Origin: an uncultured Planctomyces sp. | GTDB lineage: Bacteria; Planctomycetota; Planctomycetia; Planctomycetales; Planctomycetaceae | Assembly (NCBI GenBank): GCA_937904325.1 | Contig: CALGTK010000063.1 | Location: 1-42,274, forward strand | Direction: 5' to 3' | Length of the DNA stretch: 42,274 bases | Part shown: positions 1 through 7,408 of the stretch, piece after piece | Numbering within the stretch: position 1 is the stretch's first letter | How the letters are laid out: every line of letters begins with the position of its first letter | Made by a program: the position numbers and the translations under genes | The notes under the pieces: model-generated | The model's database searches: none | What the model was told of the DNA's origin: nothing | What the model saw: only the letters and a program-made list of their open reading frames with translations

Positions 1-1550
1 ACCGAAAAGTCGGTCAGCACAAAATTGCCACTGTCACTACGAGCAAAACCGCCCTTCGTGAACTCAGAATGAGGAACGGCTTCGATTCGAATTCCGGTGA
101 TGCTCGACAAACTGGATTCAAATCCAATTTCATAGTTGTCGTTTTCTGGATTTTTCCCGGTCAGCAACATTGAACCATCGGCTTGCAGAGTCATCGTCTG
201 CCCCTGCTCCGAAACAAACCGATCAGGTTTCAGCAACTCCCAGACAGACTCCTTGTCACCCTTCGACAGTTCAGCAAGCTTTGCTGTTTCCCATGACCGT
301 TGTAACTCTGCAGTCGTGACGGATCGAAGCTGCTTCTGCAGGTCAGCCAGTTTCTGAACCAGTTCTACCTTTCTGGCTGACTGCGTCTTCGTTGGCGCTG
401 GCAAAACTGGATTCGCATTCCCGCCGGCATCGACCCGTCCAGATTCATCAATCGAATTGAAATACGAATAGAACTGATAAAATTCCCGCTGTGAAATCGG
501 GTCGTACTTATGGTCATGGCACCGGGCGCAGCCGAGCGTCAGGCCAAGCCACACGGCGCCCGTCGTTTCCACTCGATTCATCACGTACTCAACACGCGAC
601 TCCTCTGCGATGCGCCCGCCTTCGCCGTTCAGCATGTGGTTCCGATGAAAGCCTGTCGCAACCTGCTGATCGAGTGACGCATTTTCAAGCTGATCACCGG
701 CCAGTTGCTCAATCGAAAACTGATTAAATGGCATGTTGTCGTTAAACGCCCGAATCACCCAGTCCCGCCACGGCCAGAGCGTTCGAGTACGGTCCTGCTG
801 ATAACCATTTGAGTCTGCGTACCGGGCGGCGTCGAGCCACGCAGTCGCAAAGTGCTCGCCGAACCGATCGGATCCGAGCAGCCGATCGACCACCTTCTCG
901 AAAGCTTGCGGAGAGTCGTCCACCAGGAATCCATCAACTTCATCCAGAGTCGGCGGTAACCCGATTAAATCCAGAGTGATTCGCCGCATGAGTGTTTCTT
1001 TCGAAGCTCGCTCGGATGGGGACAACTTTCGCTCCGTCATACGACTCAGGACAAAATGATCAATGCCGTTGCGGGGCCAGTCGGCCTGATCCACTTTCGG
1101 AAGCTGAGGACGTACCACGGGTTGAAACGACCAGTGTCCCGTGTATTGAGCCCCCTGCTCCACCCAACGTTTCAGTAGATCAATCTGTTGTTCACTGAGT
1201 TGCTGTTTTTCGTCAATCGGGGGCATGCGGTAATCCGGATCACCGCTCGTGATGCGGGCAATTAATGCGCTCGCGTCTGGTTTACCACGGACTACGACTG
1301 GCTCTTCATGATCACCGAACAGGCTCATCTCGACGTCAAATCGAAGCTCGGTTACGCGTTTATTAGCATCTGGCCCGTGGCACGTGTAGCAGGTGTTGGA
1401 CAGAATCGGACGGACGTCTCGATCGAAATCTACAGTGCCGGAAGACTGCGCATGCACTGACGTTGCCACCGTACTCAGCAGCACGGTCAACACAGACAAA
1501 AAAGCGGAACGCAGCCTCAGATAATTCTTCAAGGCATCTCCAGGCGTCAT
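1..1550 (-). CDS. Planctomycete cytochrome c / DUF1549 protein (partial, C-terminus outside window)
   Basis: The frame is open from an ATG at 1550 down to the left edge, giving about 516 residues. A hydrophobic signal peptide covers roughly residues 10-34 and ends at an AHAQ-like site (VHAQ). A haem-type CYTCH motif follows at residues 54-58 in the context CYTCHGPDA, the planctomycete cytochrome c (PSCyt1) domain. The middle is a DUF1549 domain with the strings WLDAARYADSNGY and GCARCHDHKYDPIS. The usual C-terminal DUF1553 domain lies beyond the edge. Members are exported proteins of unknown biochemical role, often found near sulfatases and glycan-degradation genes. The ATG at 1550 has no clear ribosome binding site, and a TTG seven codons later (1529) would also give a signal peptide. 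The family call is firm; the start is less so. Confidence 0.9.
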   Translation of the reverse strand, partial: MTPGDALKNYLRLRSAFLSVLTVLLSTVATSVHAQSSGTVDFDRDVRPILSNTCYTCHGPDANKRVTELRFDVEMSLFGDHEEPVVVRGKPDASALIARITSGDPDYRMPPIDEKQQLSEQQIDLLKRWVEQGAQYTGHWSFQPVVRPQLPKVDQADWPRNGIDHFVLSRMTERKLSPSERASKETLMRRITLDLIGLPPTLDEVDGFLVDDSPQAFEKVVDRLLGSDRFGEHFATAWLDAARYADSNGYQQDRTRTLWPWRDWVIRAFNDNMPFNQFSIEQLAGDQLENASLDQQVATGFHRNHMLNGEGGRIAEESRVEYVMNRVETTGAVWLGLTLGCARCHDHKYDPISQREFYQFYSYFNSIDESGRVDAGGNANPVLPAPTKTQSARKVELVQKLADLQKQLRSVTTAELQRSWETAKLAELSKGDKESVWELLKPDRFVSEQGQTMTLQADGSMLLTGKNPENDNYEIGFESSLSSITGIRIEAVPHSEFTKGGFARSDSGNFVLTDFS

Positions 1551-1612
1551 TTGTGAGTTCTCACTAAAACGGGAACTGAATCAACTTATTATCGTACTGA
1601 ATCGCATTGTTC

Positions 1613-1630
1613 GGCGTGAGTGTTCACGCC
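1613..1630. repeat. Short intergenic hairpin
   Basis: GGCGTGA (1613-1619) and TCACGCC (1624-1630) form a perfect 7-bp stem with a 4-base loop. It lies between the start of the cytochrome c/DUF1549 gene and the pseudogene. No T-run follows on either strand, so it is more likely a repeat or a protein site than a terminator. Confidence 0.4.
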
Positions 1631-1671
1631 CTTCCAAAGAACAACGTCGGTAACGATGAAATTCCGGCCGA

Positions 1672-2296
1672 CTGCTCGCTAACATTCGGTACTCTTCCCG
1701 CGGGAATCAACAATCGCATGAAATCACTGCGGCTGCCAAGCAAACGGAAAAGGCTTCGCAGCTTAAATTCAATCCAGAACTCAACACCTGGGAAGTGACA
1801 TTGCCAGACGACATACCAGCAGATGCCCAGTCGGTCATCATTTTTCAAACAATCGAACCGGCAACGAAACCACTCGTCGTCAAACAATCAAAAGAATTCA
1901 GTCTGTTATACTGGGGGCTCACTATGTGATCACTCACGGAAAACTGCTGCGGTACGATCCGCAGCCTCACAAAAACAAATATGCCCACAGGGCAAACGTC
2001 GAAGACAGGACCGAGTGGCGCGTCAAAATTGCTCACCCCACGGAATTCAAAGTGGAGATTCTTCAAGTCTGCGGCAAAGGTCAGTGGGAAACACCATCGA
2101 GCTCCAACTTTCCGGAAGCAAGTGCCAGTTCGTAATCAAAGACACCGGCCACTTCCAGAATTTCAAAGCAAAACAAGTTGGCACAGTCCAGGTTGCAAGA
2201 GCCGGCGAGTGTCCACTGAAAATCCGGACGATCATGCAGGCAAAGGGTGCCGCCTGCGACATCCGACAGATCCGCCTGTTGCCAGTAAAGAAGTAA
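1672..2296 (+). pseudogene. Decayed C-terminal fragment of a glycan-degrading enzyme (alpha-L-fucosidase-like)
   Basis: Three consecutive pieces in three frames read as one protein tail. Frame 1 (about 1672-1929) contains FNPELNTWEVTLPDDIPAD. Frame 3 (about 1914-2135) contains THGKLLRYDPQPHKN and HPTEFKVEILQVCGKGQ. Frame 2 (about 2090-2296) contains ELQLSGSKCQF and VIKDTGHFQNFKAKQVGT and ends at a TAA. This order (RYDPQPHKN, then EVLQGCGKG, then DTGHFQ) is what I remember from the C-terminal domain of planctomycete alpha-L-fucosidases and some sulfatases. The catalytic N-terminal part is absent, so this is a truncated copy with at least two frameshifts. Its position directly before a fuconolactonase gene fits a former fucose-utilisation cluster. 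The exact parent family is uncertain. Confidence 0.65.
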
Positions 2297-2360
2297 CGCG
2301 ACAATTCCGTCTGTCACCGCTTCCCATAAAACAAAAAGAACAGAGCACGAAGATCGCCAG

Positions 2361-2434
2361 GGTCTCGCAGAAAAAACGCAGAGCACTCTCCCGTCCTCTG
2401 CGTTTTTATCCTCTGCGACCTCTACGTTCAAAAC
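2361..2434. repeat. Palindromic intergenic repeat, family A copy 1
   Basis: The core is a perfect 12-bp stem, AAAAACGCAGAG (2372-2383) with CTCTGCGTTTTT (2396-2407). It is followed by a CTCTGCGACCTCTACGTTC-type tail. A second diverged copy lies at 4807-4884. The T-rich right arm means it could also terminate transcripts on the plus strand. It lies 20-90 bases before the fuconolactonase start. Confidence 0.65.
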
Positions 2435-2455
2435 TTATAGAAAGGGGCCTTAACA

Positions 2456-3298
2456 ATGCTCATCGACGCTCACCAGCATTTCTGGCAGTTCAGTCAGCCG
2501 TTCGACTATTCATGGATGGACGCTCCGGAACTCGCCAAGATAAAACGCGATTTTCTCCCGAACGATCTGGCCGCACAAATTGAAAAGGTTGGTGTCGACA
2601 AGACGGTCTTCGTGCAGACTCAGCACGACGTCCAGGAAAACCGTTGGGTGCTGGGACTCGCGGAAGAACACGAATTCATCGCCGGCGTGGTCGGGTGGGT
2701 CGACCTTGCCAGCGAACAGTGCGAAGAACAACTGTCCGAGTTCAAAGACAACCCCAAATTCGTCGGAATTCGCCACATTACTCAAGACGAAGCTGATGAC
2801 GACTTTGCCATTCGACCGAAAATCATCCGCGGCATGAAGGTCCTGCAGAAGTACCAGATGCCGTTCGACCTGCTGTTCTTTGTCAAGCATCTTAAGCACG
2901 CCGCGACGCTGGCCAGAGAGCTGCCGGACCTGCCAATGGTAATTGACCATCTGGCCAAGCCACGAATCAAAGACCAGGTCCTCGACGACTGGGTAGACGA
3001 TTTCAAAGCCGCAGCAAAGTTTCCGAATGTCTACTGTAAACTGTCCGGGATGGTCACTGAGGCGGACTGGGTCAACTGGAAACCGTACGATCTGAAACGG
3101 TACGTCGAAACTGCCCTGGAAGCGTTCGGCCCCGAACGGCTGATGTTCGGTTCAGACTGGCCGGTCTGCGAACTCGCCGCAACTTACGCGCAGGTTCATT
3201 CAGCTCTCGTCCAGACAGTCGGGCCGCTCAGTAAAGCTGAAAATGCTCGAATTTTCGGCGAGACGGCAACCCAGTTCTACAACCTGCAACTTCACTGA
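2456..3298 (+). CDS. Amidohydrolase family 2, L-fuconolactonase/rhamnonolactonase type
   Basis: This 280-residue protein begins with IDAHQHFW, giving the HxH metal ligands at residues 6 and 8. A further histidine lies in VIDHLAKP near residue 165, and the metal/catalytic aspartate (D234) in MFGSDWPV. This layout is typical of the metal-dependent lactonases that open L-fucono-, L-rhamnono- or related sugar lactones to aldonic acids. There is no signal peptide, so it is cytoplasmic. The start is supported by an AAAGG ribosome binding site about 10 bases before the ATG. The neighbouring fucosidase-like remnant and the oxidoreductase and isomerase genes fit deoxy-sugar catabolism. The exact lactone substrate is inferred and not visible in the sequence. 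Confidence 0.85.
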   Translation: MLIDAHQHFWQFSQPFDYSWMDAPELAKIKRDFLPNDLAAQIEKVGVDKTVFVQTQHDVQENRWVLGLAEEHEFIAGVVGWVDLASEQCEEQLSEFKDNPKFVGIRHITQDEADDDFAIRPKIIRGMKVLQKYQMPFDLLFFVKHLKHAATLARELPDLPMVIDHLAKPRIKDQVLDDWVDDFKAAAKFPNVYCKLSGMVTEADWVNWKPYDLKRYVETALEAFGPERLMFGSDWPVCELAATYAQVHSALVQTVGPLSKAENARIFGETATQFYNLQLH

Positions 3299-3364
3299 TA
3301 TTTGAAAAACTGCAGCGTAGCAGTATTCAGCATCAACCATCTCGAACGACTCGATCAACGTCAG

Positions 3365-3416
3365 GAACCACGAATTAACACGACCCCAAACCTGCATTCG
3401 TGTCAATTGGTGGTTC
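3365..3416. repeat. Palindromic intergenic repeat, family B
   Basis: Left arm 3365-3383 and right arm 3398-3416 are 19-base imperfect inverted repeats matching at 17 of 19 positions, separated by 14 bases. The arms read GAACCACGAATTAACACGA and its near complement. The element sits in the 178-bp spacer between the lactonase and Gfo/Idh genes. Confidence 0.65.
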
Positions 3417-3476
3417 TTCAGTCTGTAACTCTCCGCAGCCTCAAATCGTTGACACTCAGACAACAAGGAATAGTTC

Positions 3477-4778
3477 ATGGCACGATTATCAGACCATTCA
3501 CGACGTGCGTTCCTGAAAACATCTTCGGCAGCAATTGCAGCTGGATTATTCGTTACCCCTGCCTCGGCTCAAAACAAACCGAAGTCACCGAATGAACGGC
3601 TTCGAGTCGGGGCAATTGGGCTGCGGTATCAAGGTTCGGTGATCGCTCACAAGGCGAAGATGTACGGAGACATCACAGCCGTCTGCGATGTCGACTACCA
3701 CGTTCGCAAACAGGCAAAGGCCGCGTTCGGCAGTACTCCTCGCGATTTTGAAAACTACCAGGACCTCATCAAACGCAACGACATCGACGTCGTCCTGATC
3801 GGCACACCGGATCACTGGCACACAAAAATGATCATCGACGCCTGTCGAGCCGGCAAAGATGTCTACTGTGAAAAGCCACTAACCCTGACGATCGACGAAG
3901 GCAAACTTATTCGAGACGTCGTCAAAGAAACCGGTCGAGTCGTCCAGGTCGGATCGTGGCAGCGCAGCGATCATCGATTCAGGCAAGCTGTCGAAATGGT
4001 CCACAAGGGAAGGATTGGCGACTTGAAAAGTGTCGAAGTCGTACTGGGCAAAAATCTGATCGGTGGACCATTTCGCAAAGTTCCCGTGCCGACTAACCTG
4101 AACTGGGATCTGTGGCAGGGACAGACCCCGGACACGCCCTACATCCAGGAGCGTTGCCATTACACATTCCGCTGGTGGTACGCCTACTCCGGCGGCCAGA
4201 TGACCGACTGGGGCGCCCATCACCTGGATATCGCTCAATGGGCGATCAACTCTTATCCGGTCGAAATATCGGCGACAGCGAAGTACCCCGAAACACCAGG
4301 TGGCTACGACGTCGCCATCAATTTTGAAGCCAACTATCGCTACGCCAACGGCGTCACGATGAAGGTACTCGATACTGGCCGGAACGGCATTCTACTGACC
4401 GGAACACATGGCCGAATTTTTGTGAACCGAGGTACGATCTCCGGCAAGCCTGTCGAAGAGTTGACAACCAACCCACTGCGTCGAGAAGACTTTGGAGCCT
4501 ACGACTTCGACAATCTCGACCGCCCGGCTCGCATGGGAAAACTCGACGCCATCATCAACCACATGGGCAACTTCTTCGACTGCGTTCAGGCTCGAAAAAT
4601 TCCGGTATCCAGCGTCGAAAGCCAGCACCGCAGCGTATCCACCTGCCACCTCGGCAACATCGCCATGAAGGTCGGTCATCCTGTTTTGTGGGACCCGAAA
4701 AGCGAAACATTCCCTGGCGATGCCGCCGCCAGCAAGTTGCTCAACCGTGAACAACGAAAGGGCTTCGAAGTCGCCTGA
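3477..4778 (+). CDS. Tat-exported Gfo/Idh/MocA family oxidoreductase
   Basis: This 433-residue protein opens with a twin-arginine signal (SRRAFLKTSSAAIAAG, Arg 9-10) that ends near the PASAQ site at about residue 32. The NAD(P)-binding Rossmann fold follows, with VGAIGLRYQG at about residues 44-53. The conserved VYCEKPLTL motif of the family lies near residue 130. The C-terminal half is the Gfo/Idh/MocA substrate domain, with WWYAYSGGQMTDWGAHHLD. Family members oxidise sugars or sugar acids, or work by a redox-neutral oxidation mechanism, with bound NAD(P). Tat export of a folded, cofactor-loaded enzyme is common in planctomycetes. The start has an AAGGA ribosome binding site. It follows the lactonase on the same strand and is likely part of the same catabolic unit. 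The substrate is unknown. Confidence 0.9.
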   Translation: MARLSDHSRRAFLKTSSAAIAAGLFVTPASAQNKPKSPNERLRVGAIGLRYQGSVIAHKAKMYGDITAVCDVDYHVRKQAKAAFGSTPRDFENYQDLIKRNDIDVVLIGTPDHWHTKMIIDACRAGKDVYCEKPLTLTIDEGKLIRDVVKETGRVVQVGSWQRSDHRFRQAVEMVHKGRIGDLKSVEVVLGKNLIGGPFRKVPVPTNLNWDLWQGQTPDTPYIQERCHYTFRWWYAYSGGQMTDWGAHHLDIAQWAINSYPVEISATAKYPETPGGYDVAINFEANYRYANGVTMKVLDTGRNGILLTGTHGRIFVNRGTISGKPVEELTTNPLRREDFGAYDFDNLDRPARMGKLDAIINHMGNFFDCVQARKIPVSSVESQHRSVSTCHLGNIAMKVGHPVLWDPKSETFPGDAAASKLLNREQRKGFEVA

Positions 4779-4806
4779 TTTAAATTTTAAGTTTTTGAAT
4801 CAGAGA

Positions 4807-4884
4807 GGACTCGCAGAGAAGCGGAGACCTCATTTCCTTTGACTCTGCGGTTTAAACTCTGCAACCTCTGCGTTCAAAAAAACG
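4807..4884. repeat. Palindromic intergenic repeat, family A copy 2
   Basis: This copy resembles the element at 2361-2434. It has CTCGCAGAG near its left end, CTCTGCGGTTT in the middle and CTCTGCAACCTCTGCGTTC at its right end, followed by an A-run. It lies in the 133-bp spacer between the Gfo/Idh and PhyH genes. The arms are less perfect than in copy 1. Confidence 0.6.
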
Positions 4885-4911
4885 TTTCCGTATCGACCAC
4901 AGATTTCACTA

Positions 4912-5655
4912 ATGATCACCAATCAGCAAAAGCAACAATACGCCGACGAGGGTTACTTCATCCTCGAACGTGTGATCCCCAACGAGCATCTGCAAATCCT
5001 GCGTGCCTCGTGCGATCATTTGATCGAGCTGATGCATCAGAAGATGGATCGGCTGGGCACGGACCACATTCACATCAGCCATCGCGGCAAGCGTTATCAC
5101 ATAGCGAAAAAGTACGAACAGGCTCCGCGACTTTCGGAATACGTATTCAGTGATCTTATGGCTGAAGTCTGCCGGGCAACCATCGGCGACACCGCGTTCC
5201 TCTTTTACGACCAGTACGTCGCCAAGGCCGCCGAGCAGGGCATTCAGTTTTCGTGGCATCAGGATAGCGGCTATCTCGGATTTCCGCACCGGCCCTACGT
5301 CACCGTTTGGGCCGCCGTTGACGACATGAGTCTCGAAAACGGAACGGCCTTCGTCATGCCGTATTCAACGATTGGTGTGAAGACTCTGGTCGAGCACATT
5401 CGCGATCCGGAGACCGGCGACAAAACCGGCTACTTCGGCAAAGAGTCTGGTATCCCCGCCGTTGTCCCGGCAGGCAGCCTGGTCGTCTTCAGCTCGTTGA
5501 CGTTCCATCGAAGCGGAGCCAACACCACCGATAAGATGCGTCGAGCATACGTGACGCAGTATTCTCCCGAGTTGATTCACGCGAAGAATTCGGAAGAACT
5601 CATGCACCTCGGCGTCCCTTTTCTAAACGATGGGCTGAAACTAAGAAACAAATAA
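4912..5655 (+). CDS. Phytanoyl-CoA dioxygenase (PhyH) family protein
   Basis: This 247-residue protein is predicted to be cytoplasmic. Fe(II) ligands of the 2-oxoglutarate oxygenase fold are visible: FSWHQDSGY supplies H116 and D118, and [10 protein letters not shown] supplies H199. The arginines at about 210-211 are placed to bind 2-oxoglutarate. The N-terminal [12 protein letters not shown] segment is also typical of PhyH. The family hydroxylates diverse small molecules with O2 and 2-oxoglutarate, and bacterial members rarely act on phytanoyl-CoA. The start ATG has no convincing ribosome binding site. Only 56 bases separate it from the next gene on the same strand, so co-transcription is likely. 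The substrate is unknown, and a role in the sugar pathway is inference from context. Confidence 0.88.
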   Translation: MITNQQKQQYADEGYFILERVIPNEHLQILRASCDHLIELMHQKMDRLGTDHIHISHRGKRYHIAKKYEQAPRLSEYVFSDLMAEVCRATIGDTAFLFYDQYVAKAAEQGIQFSWHQDSGYLGFPHRPYVTVWAAVDDMSLENGTAFVMPYSTIGVKTLVEHIRDPETGDKTGYFGKESGIPAVVPAGSLVVFSSLTFHRSGANTTDKMRRAYVTQYSPELIHAKNSEELMHLGVPFLNDGLKLRNK

Positions 5656-5711
5656 AAACGCTCAACACTGGCAATGACAGTGACCCTTTCACCAGAGACA
5701 AGGAACCAACA

Positions 5712-6644
5712 GTGTCTGACAACAGTCTTCTGATCGGTCGTCGTGATTTTCTCGCTGCATCTGCGGTCACAGCTGCCACATTGACGACACCGACCCTCGC
5801 ACTTGCCGCACCGAAGTTCAAGCCGAAATACATCCTCGGGTCGTGCATGTACGGTTACACCAGGGTCAACGATATCGTCCCGGAAGTTGCCAAGGTTGGC
5901 GCAACAGCACTCGACATCTGGCCGAAGGTGCATGGCAACCAGCGAGAACAGCTCGACGCGATGGGCGAAGAGAAATTCGCCGCCCTGCTTAAGCAGTACG
6001 ACGTCACACTGGGCAGCATTACCCAGTACAAGCTTGGCCCGTTTGGACTGCAGGAGGAAATGCAGCTCGCTCAACGACTGGGCTGCAAAATGATCATCTG
6101 CGGAGGCTCCGGCCCGAAGAATCTGAAGGGCAAGGAACTGAAAGCGGCAGTCGGGGCGTTCGTGGAGAAGCTGCAACCGCACCTGGCGGTAGCCGAAGAA
6201 ACCGGAGTAACGCTCGCCATCGAAAACCACGGCAATAACCTGATTGACTCGCCAGACTCGCTGAAGTGGCTGGCCGAACTTCGAACCTCGAACAATCTGG
6301 GCATCGCCTTTGCCCCCTACCATCTAAAGCAGGACGAGGAACTTCAGTCCGATCTAATTCGCACACTCGGCGACAGCATCAAGATGTTCTACGCCTGGCA
6401 GCACGGAATGGGTTGTCACGTCAAACTTCCAAAAGAGCAGGAACTGCTGCAGATGCCGGGCCGAGGCGACCTGGACTTCGTTCCACTCTTCGCCGCTCTG
6501 CAGAACATCAAGTACGAAGGCTGGACGGAAATCTTCATGCACCCTGTTCCTCGCGGCATCCCGATTCTTGATACCACCGCCGAAGTCACTGCCGAAATCA
6601 ACAGGTCTCGCAAATATATCACGAAATGCCTCAACACCATTTGA
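5712..6644 (+). CDS. Tat-exported sugar phosphate isomerase/epimerase-like TIM-barrel protein
   Basis: This 310-residue protein starts at GTG, with AAGGA seven bases upstream. The twin-arginine signal IGRRDFLAASAVTAATL is followed by a hydrophobic stretch and an ALAAP cleavage region near residue 35. The rest fits the xylose-isomerase-like TIM barrel (AP-endonuclease 2 superfamily). LAIENHGNN carries a likely metal-ligand glutamate, WQHGMGCHVK the histidine region and WTEIFMHPVPRG the last glutamate. Such proteins interconvert keto- and aldo-sugars or epimers with a divalent metal. It sits 29 bases before the DJ-1 gene and after the PhyH gene, in one apparent transcription unit. Export suggests a periplasmic step. 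The exact substrate is unknown. Confidence 0.85.
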   Translation: MSDNSLLIGRRDFLAASAVTAATLTTPTLALAAPKFKPKYILGSCMYGYTRVNDIVPEVAKVGATALDIWPKVHGNQREQLDAMGEEKFAALLKQYDVTLGSITQYKLGPFGLQEEMQLAQRLGCKMIICGGSGPKNLKGKELKAAVGAFVEKLQPHLAVAEETGVTLAIENHGNNLIDSPDSLKWLAELRTSNNLGIAFAPYHLKQDEELQSDLIRTLGDSIKMFYAWQHGMGCHVKLPKEQELLQMPGRGDLDFVPLFAALQNIKYEGWTEIFMHPVPRGIPILDTTAEVTAEINRSRKYITKCLNTI

Positions 6645-6673
6645 TCAACTGCACTCTTTGAAAAGGCTGCCCG

Positions 6674-7246
6674 ATGCCCAGCAACAAAGTTCTCATCATC
6701 GTCGGCGACGCAACGGAAACGCTCGACACGATGTACCCGTACTACCGTCTGATCGAAGCCGGCTTCCAACCAGTCGTCGCCGCTCCTGAAAAACGCAAGT
6801 ACCAGATGGTTCTCCACGAGGTGAAGCCCGGATGGACGATCACCAAAGAGTGGGAGGGCTACACGATCGACGCGGACGTCGCTTTCTCCGATATCAAAGA
6901 AGAAGAATACGCCGGCATCTTCTTCTCCGGCGGCCGTGCCCCCGAGTACATCCGCTACGATGAAGACCTCATGCGAGTGACGAAATACTTCTTCGCCGAG
7001 AACATGCCAGTCGCCAGCGTCTGTCACGGTGTCGAGATCCCCGCCGCCGCCGATTGCGTCAAAGGCCGCAAAATGGCGACAGTCCCGAAGTGCAGGTTCG
7101 ACCTCGAAATCTGCGGCGGGACCTTCGTCAACGAAGCCTGCGTCATCGACGGAAACATGGTCAGCGGCCGCACCTTCCACGACAACGGCCAGTACATCGG
7201 CCCGTGGATTAAAATGCTCGAAGAAGCCCGCGACGCGTCAGACTGA
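6674..7246 (+). CDS. DJ-1/PfpI family protein
   Basis: This 190-residue protein matches the class I glutamine amidotransferase-like DJ-1/PfpI fold. The nucleophile elbow is VASVCHGVEIP, with Cys 117 followed by His 118. An early acidic residue lies in GDATETLD, and the GIFFSGGRAPEYIRYDEDL loop is typical. Family members act as peptidases, glyoxalase/deglycase-like enzymes or hydratases; which activity applies here cannot be read from the sequence. An AAAGG site precedes the ATG. It closes a tightly spaced PhyH-isomerase-DJ-1 run and ends 162 bases before the PhoD gene, with a palindromic element in between. A role in handling a reactive carbonyl intermediate would fit the context but is speculative. 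Confidence 0.88.
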   Translation: MPSNKVLIIVGDATETLDTMYPYYRLIEAGFQPVVAAPEKRKYQMVLHEVKPGWTITKEWEGYTIDADVAFSDIKEEEYAGIFFSGGRAPEYIRYDEDLMRVTKYFFAENMPVASVCHGVEIPAAADCVKGRKMATVPKCRFDLEICGGTFVNEACVIDGNMVSGRTFHDNGQYIGPWIKMLEEARDASD

Positions 7247-7300
7247 ATATCTGTACGTCAGGCCGAGCCTGCCAGTTCTTAACTATTGGCCGCACGAGTG

Positions 7301-7359
7301 CACAAGAGGCGCAAGAACGAAGCACCCTGTTGATCCTGTGTCTCTTGCGCACTTTTGTG
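7301..7359. repeat. Palindromic intergenic repeat, family C
   Basis: Left arm CACAAGAGGCGCAAGA (7301-7316) pairs with TCTTGCGCACTTTTGTG (7343-7359), with one gap and one mismatch. The loop is 26 bases. The element lies in the spacer between the DJ-1 and PhoD genes and has no terminator-type T-run directly after the stem. Confidence 0.6.
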
Positions 7360-7408
7360 ACTACATCGGAATCCGCTTCTTCCGAATTCCAACCTGGAAA
7401 CATTCCCG

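Noticed and set aside
1981-2583. A 200-codon plus-strand frame running into the lactonase gene
   Set aside because: Its translation is basic and low-complexity, and it crosses a palindromic element. The same region reads as an enzyme remnant in other frames.
5577-7180. Two open frames of about 250 codons on the minus strand
   Set aside because: They are antisense to the isomerase and DJ-1 genes, have no family motifs, and reflect the third-position composition of the genes opposite.
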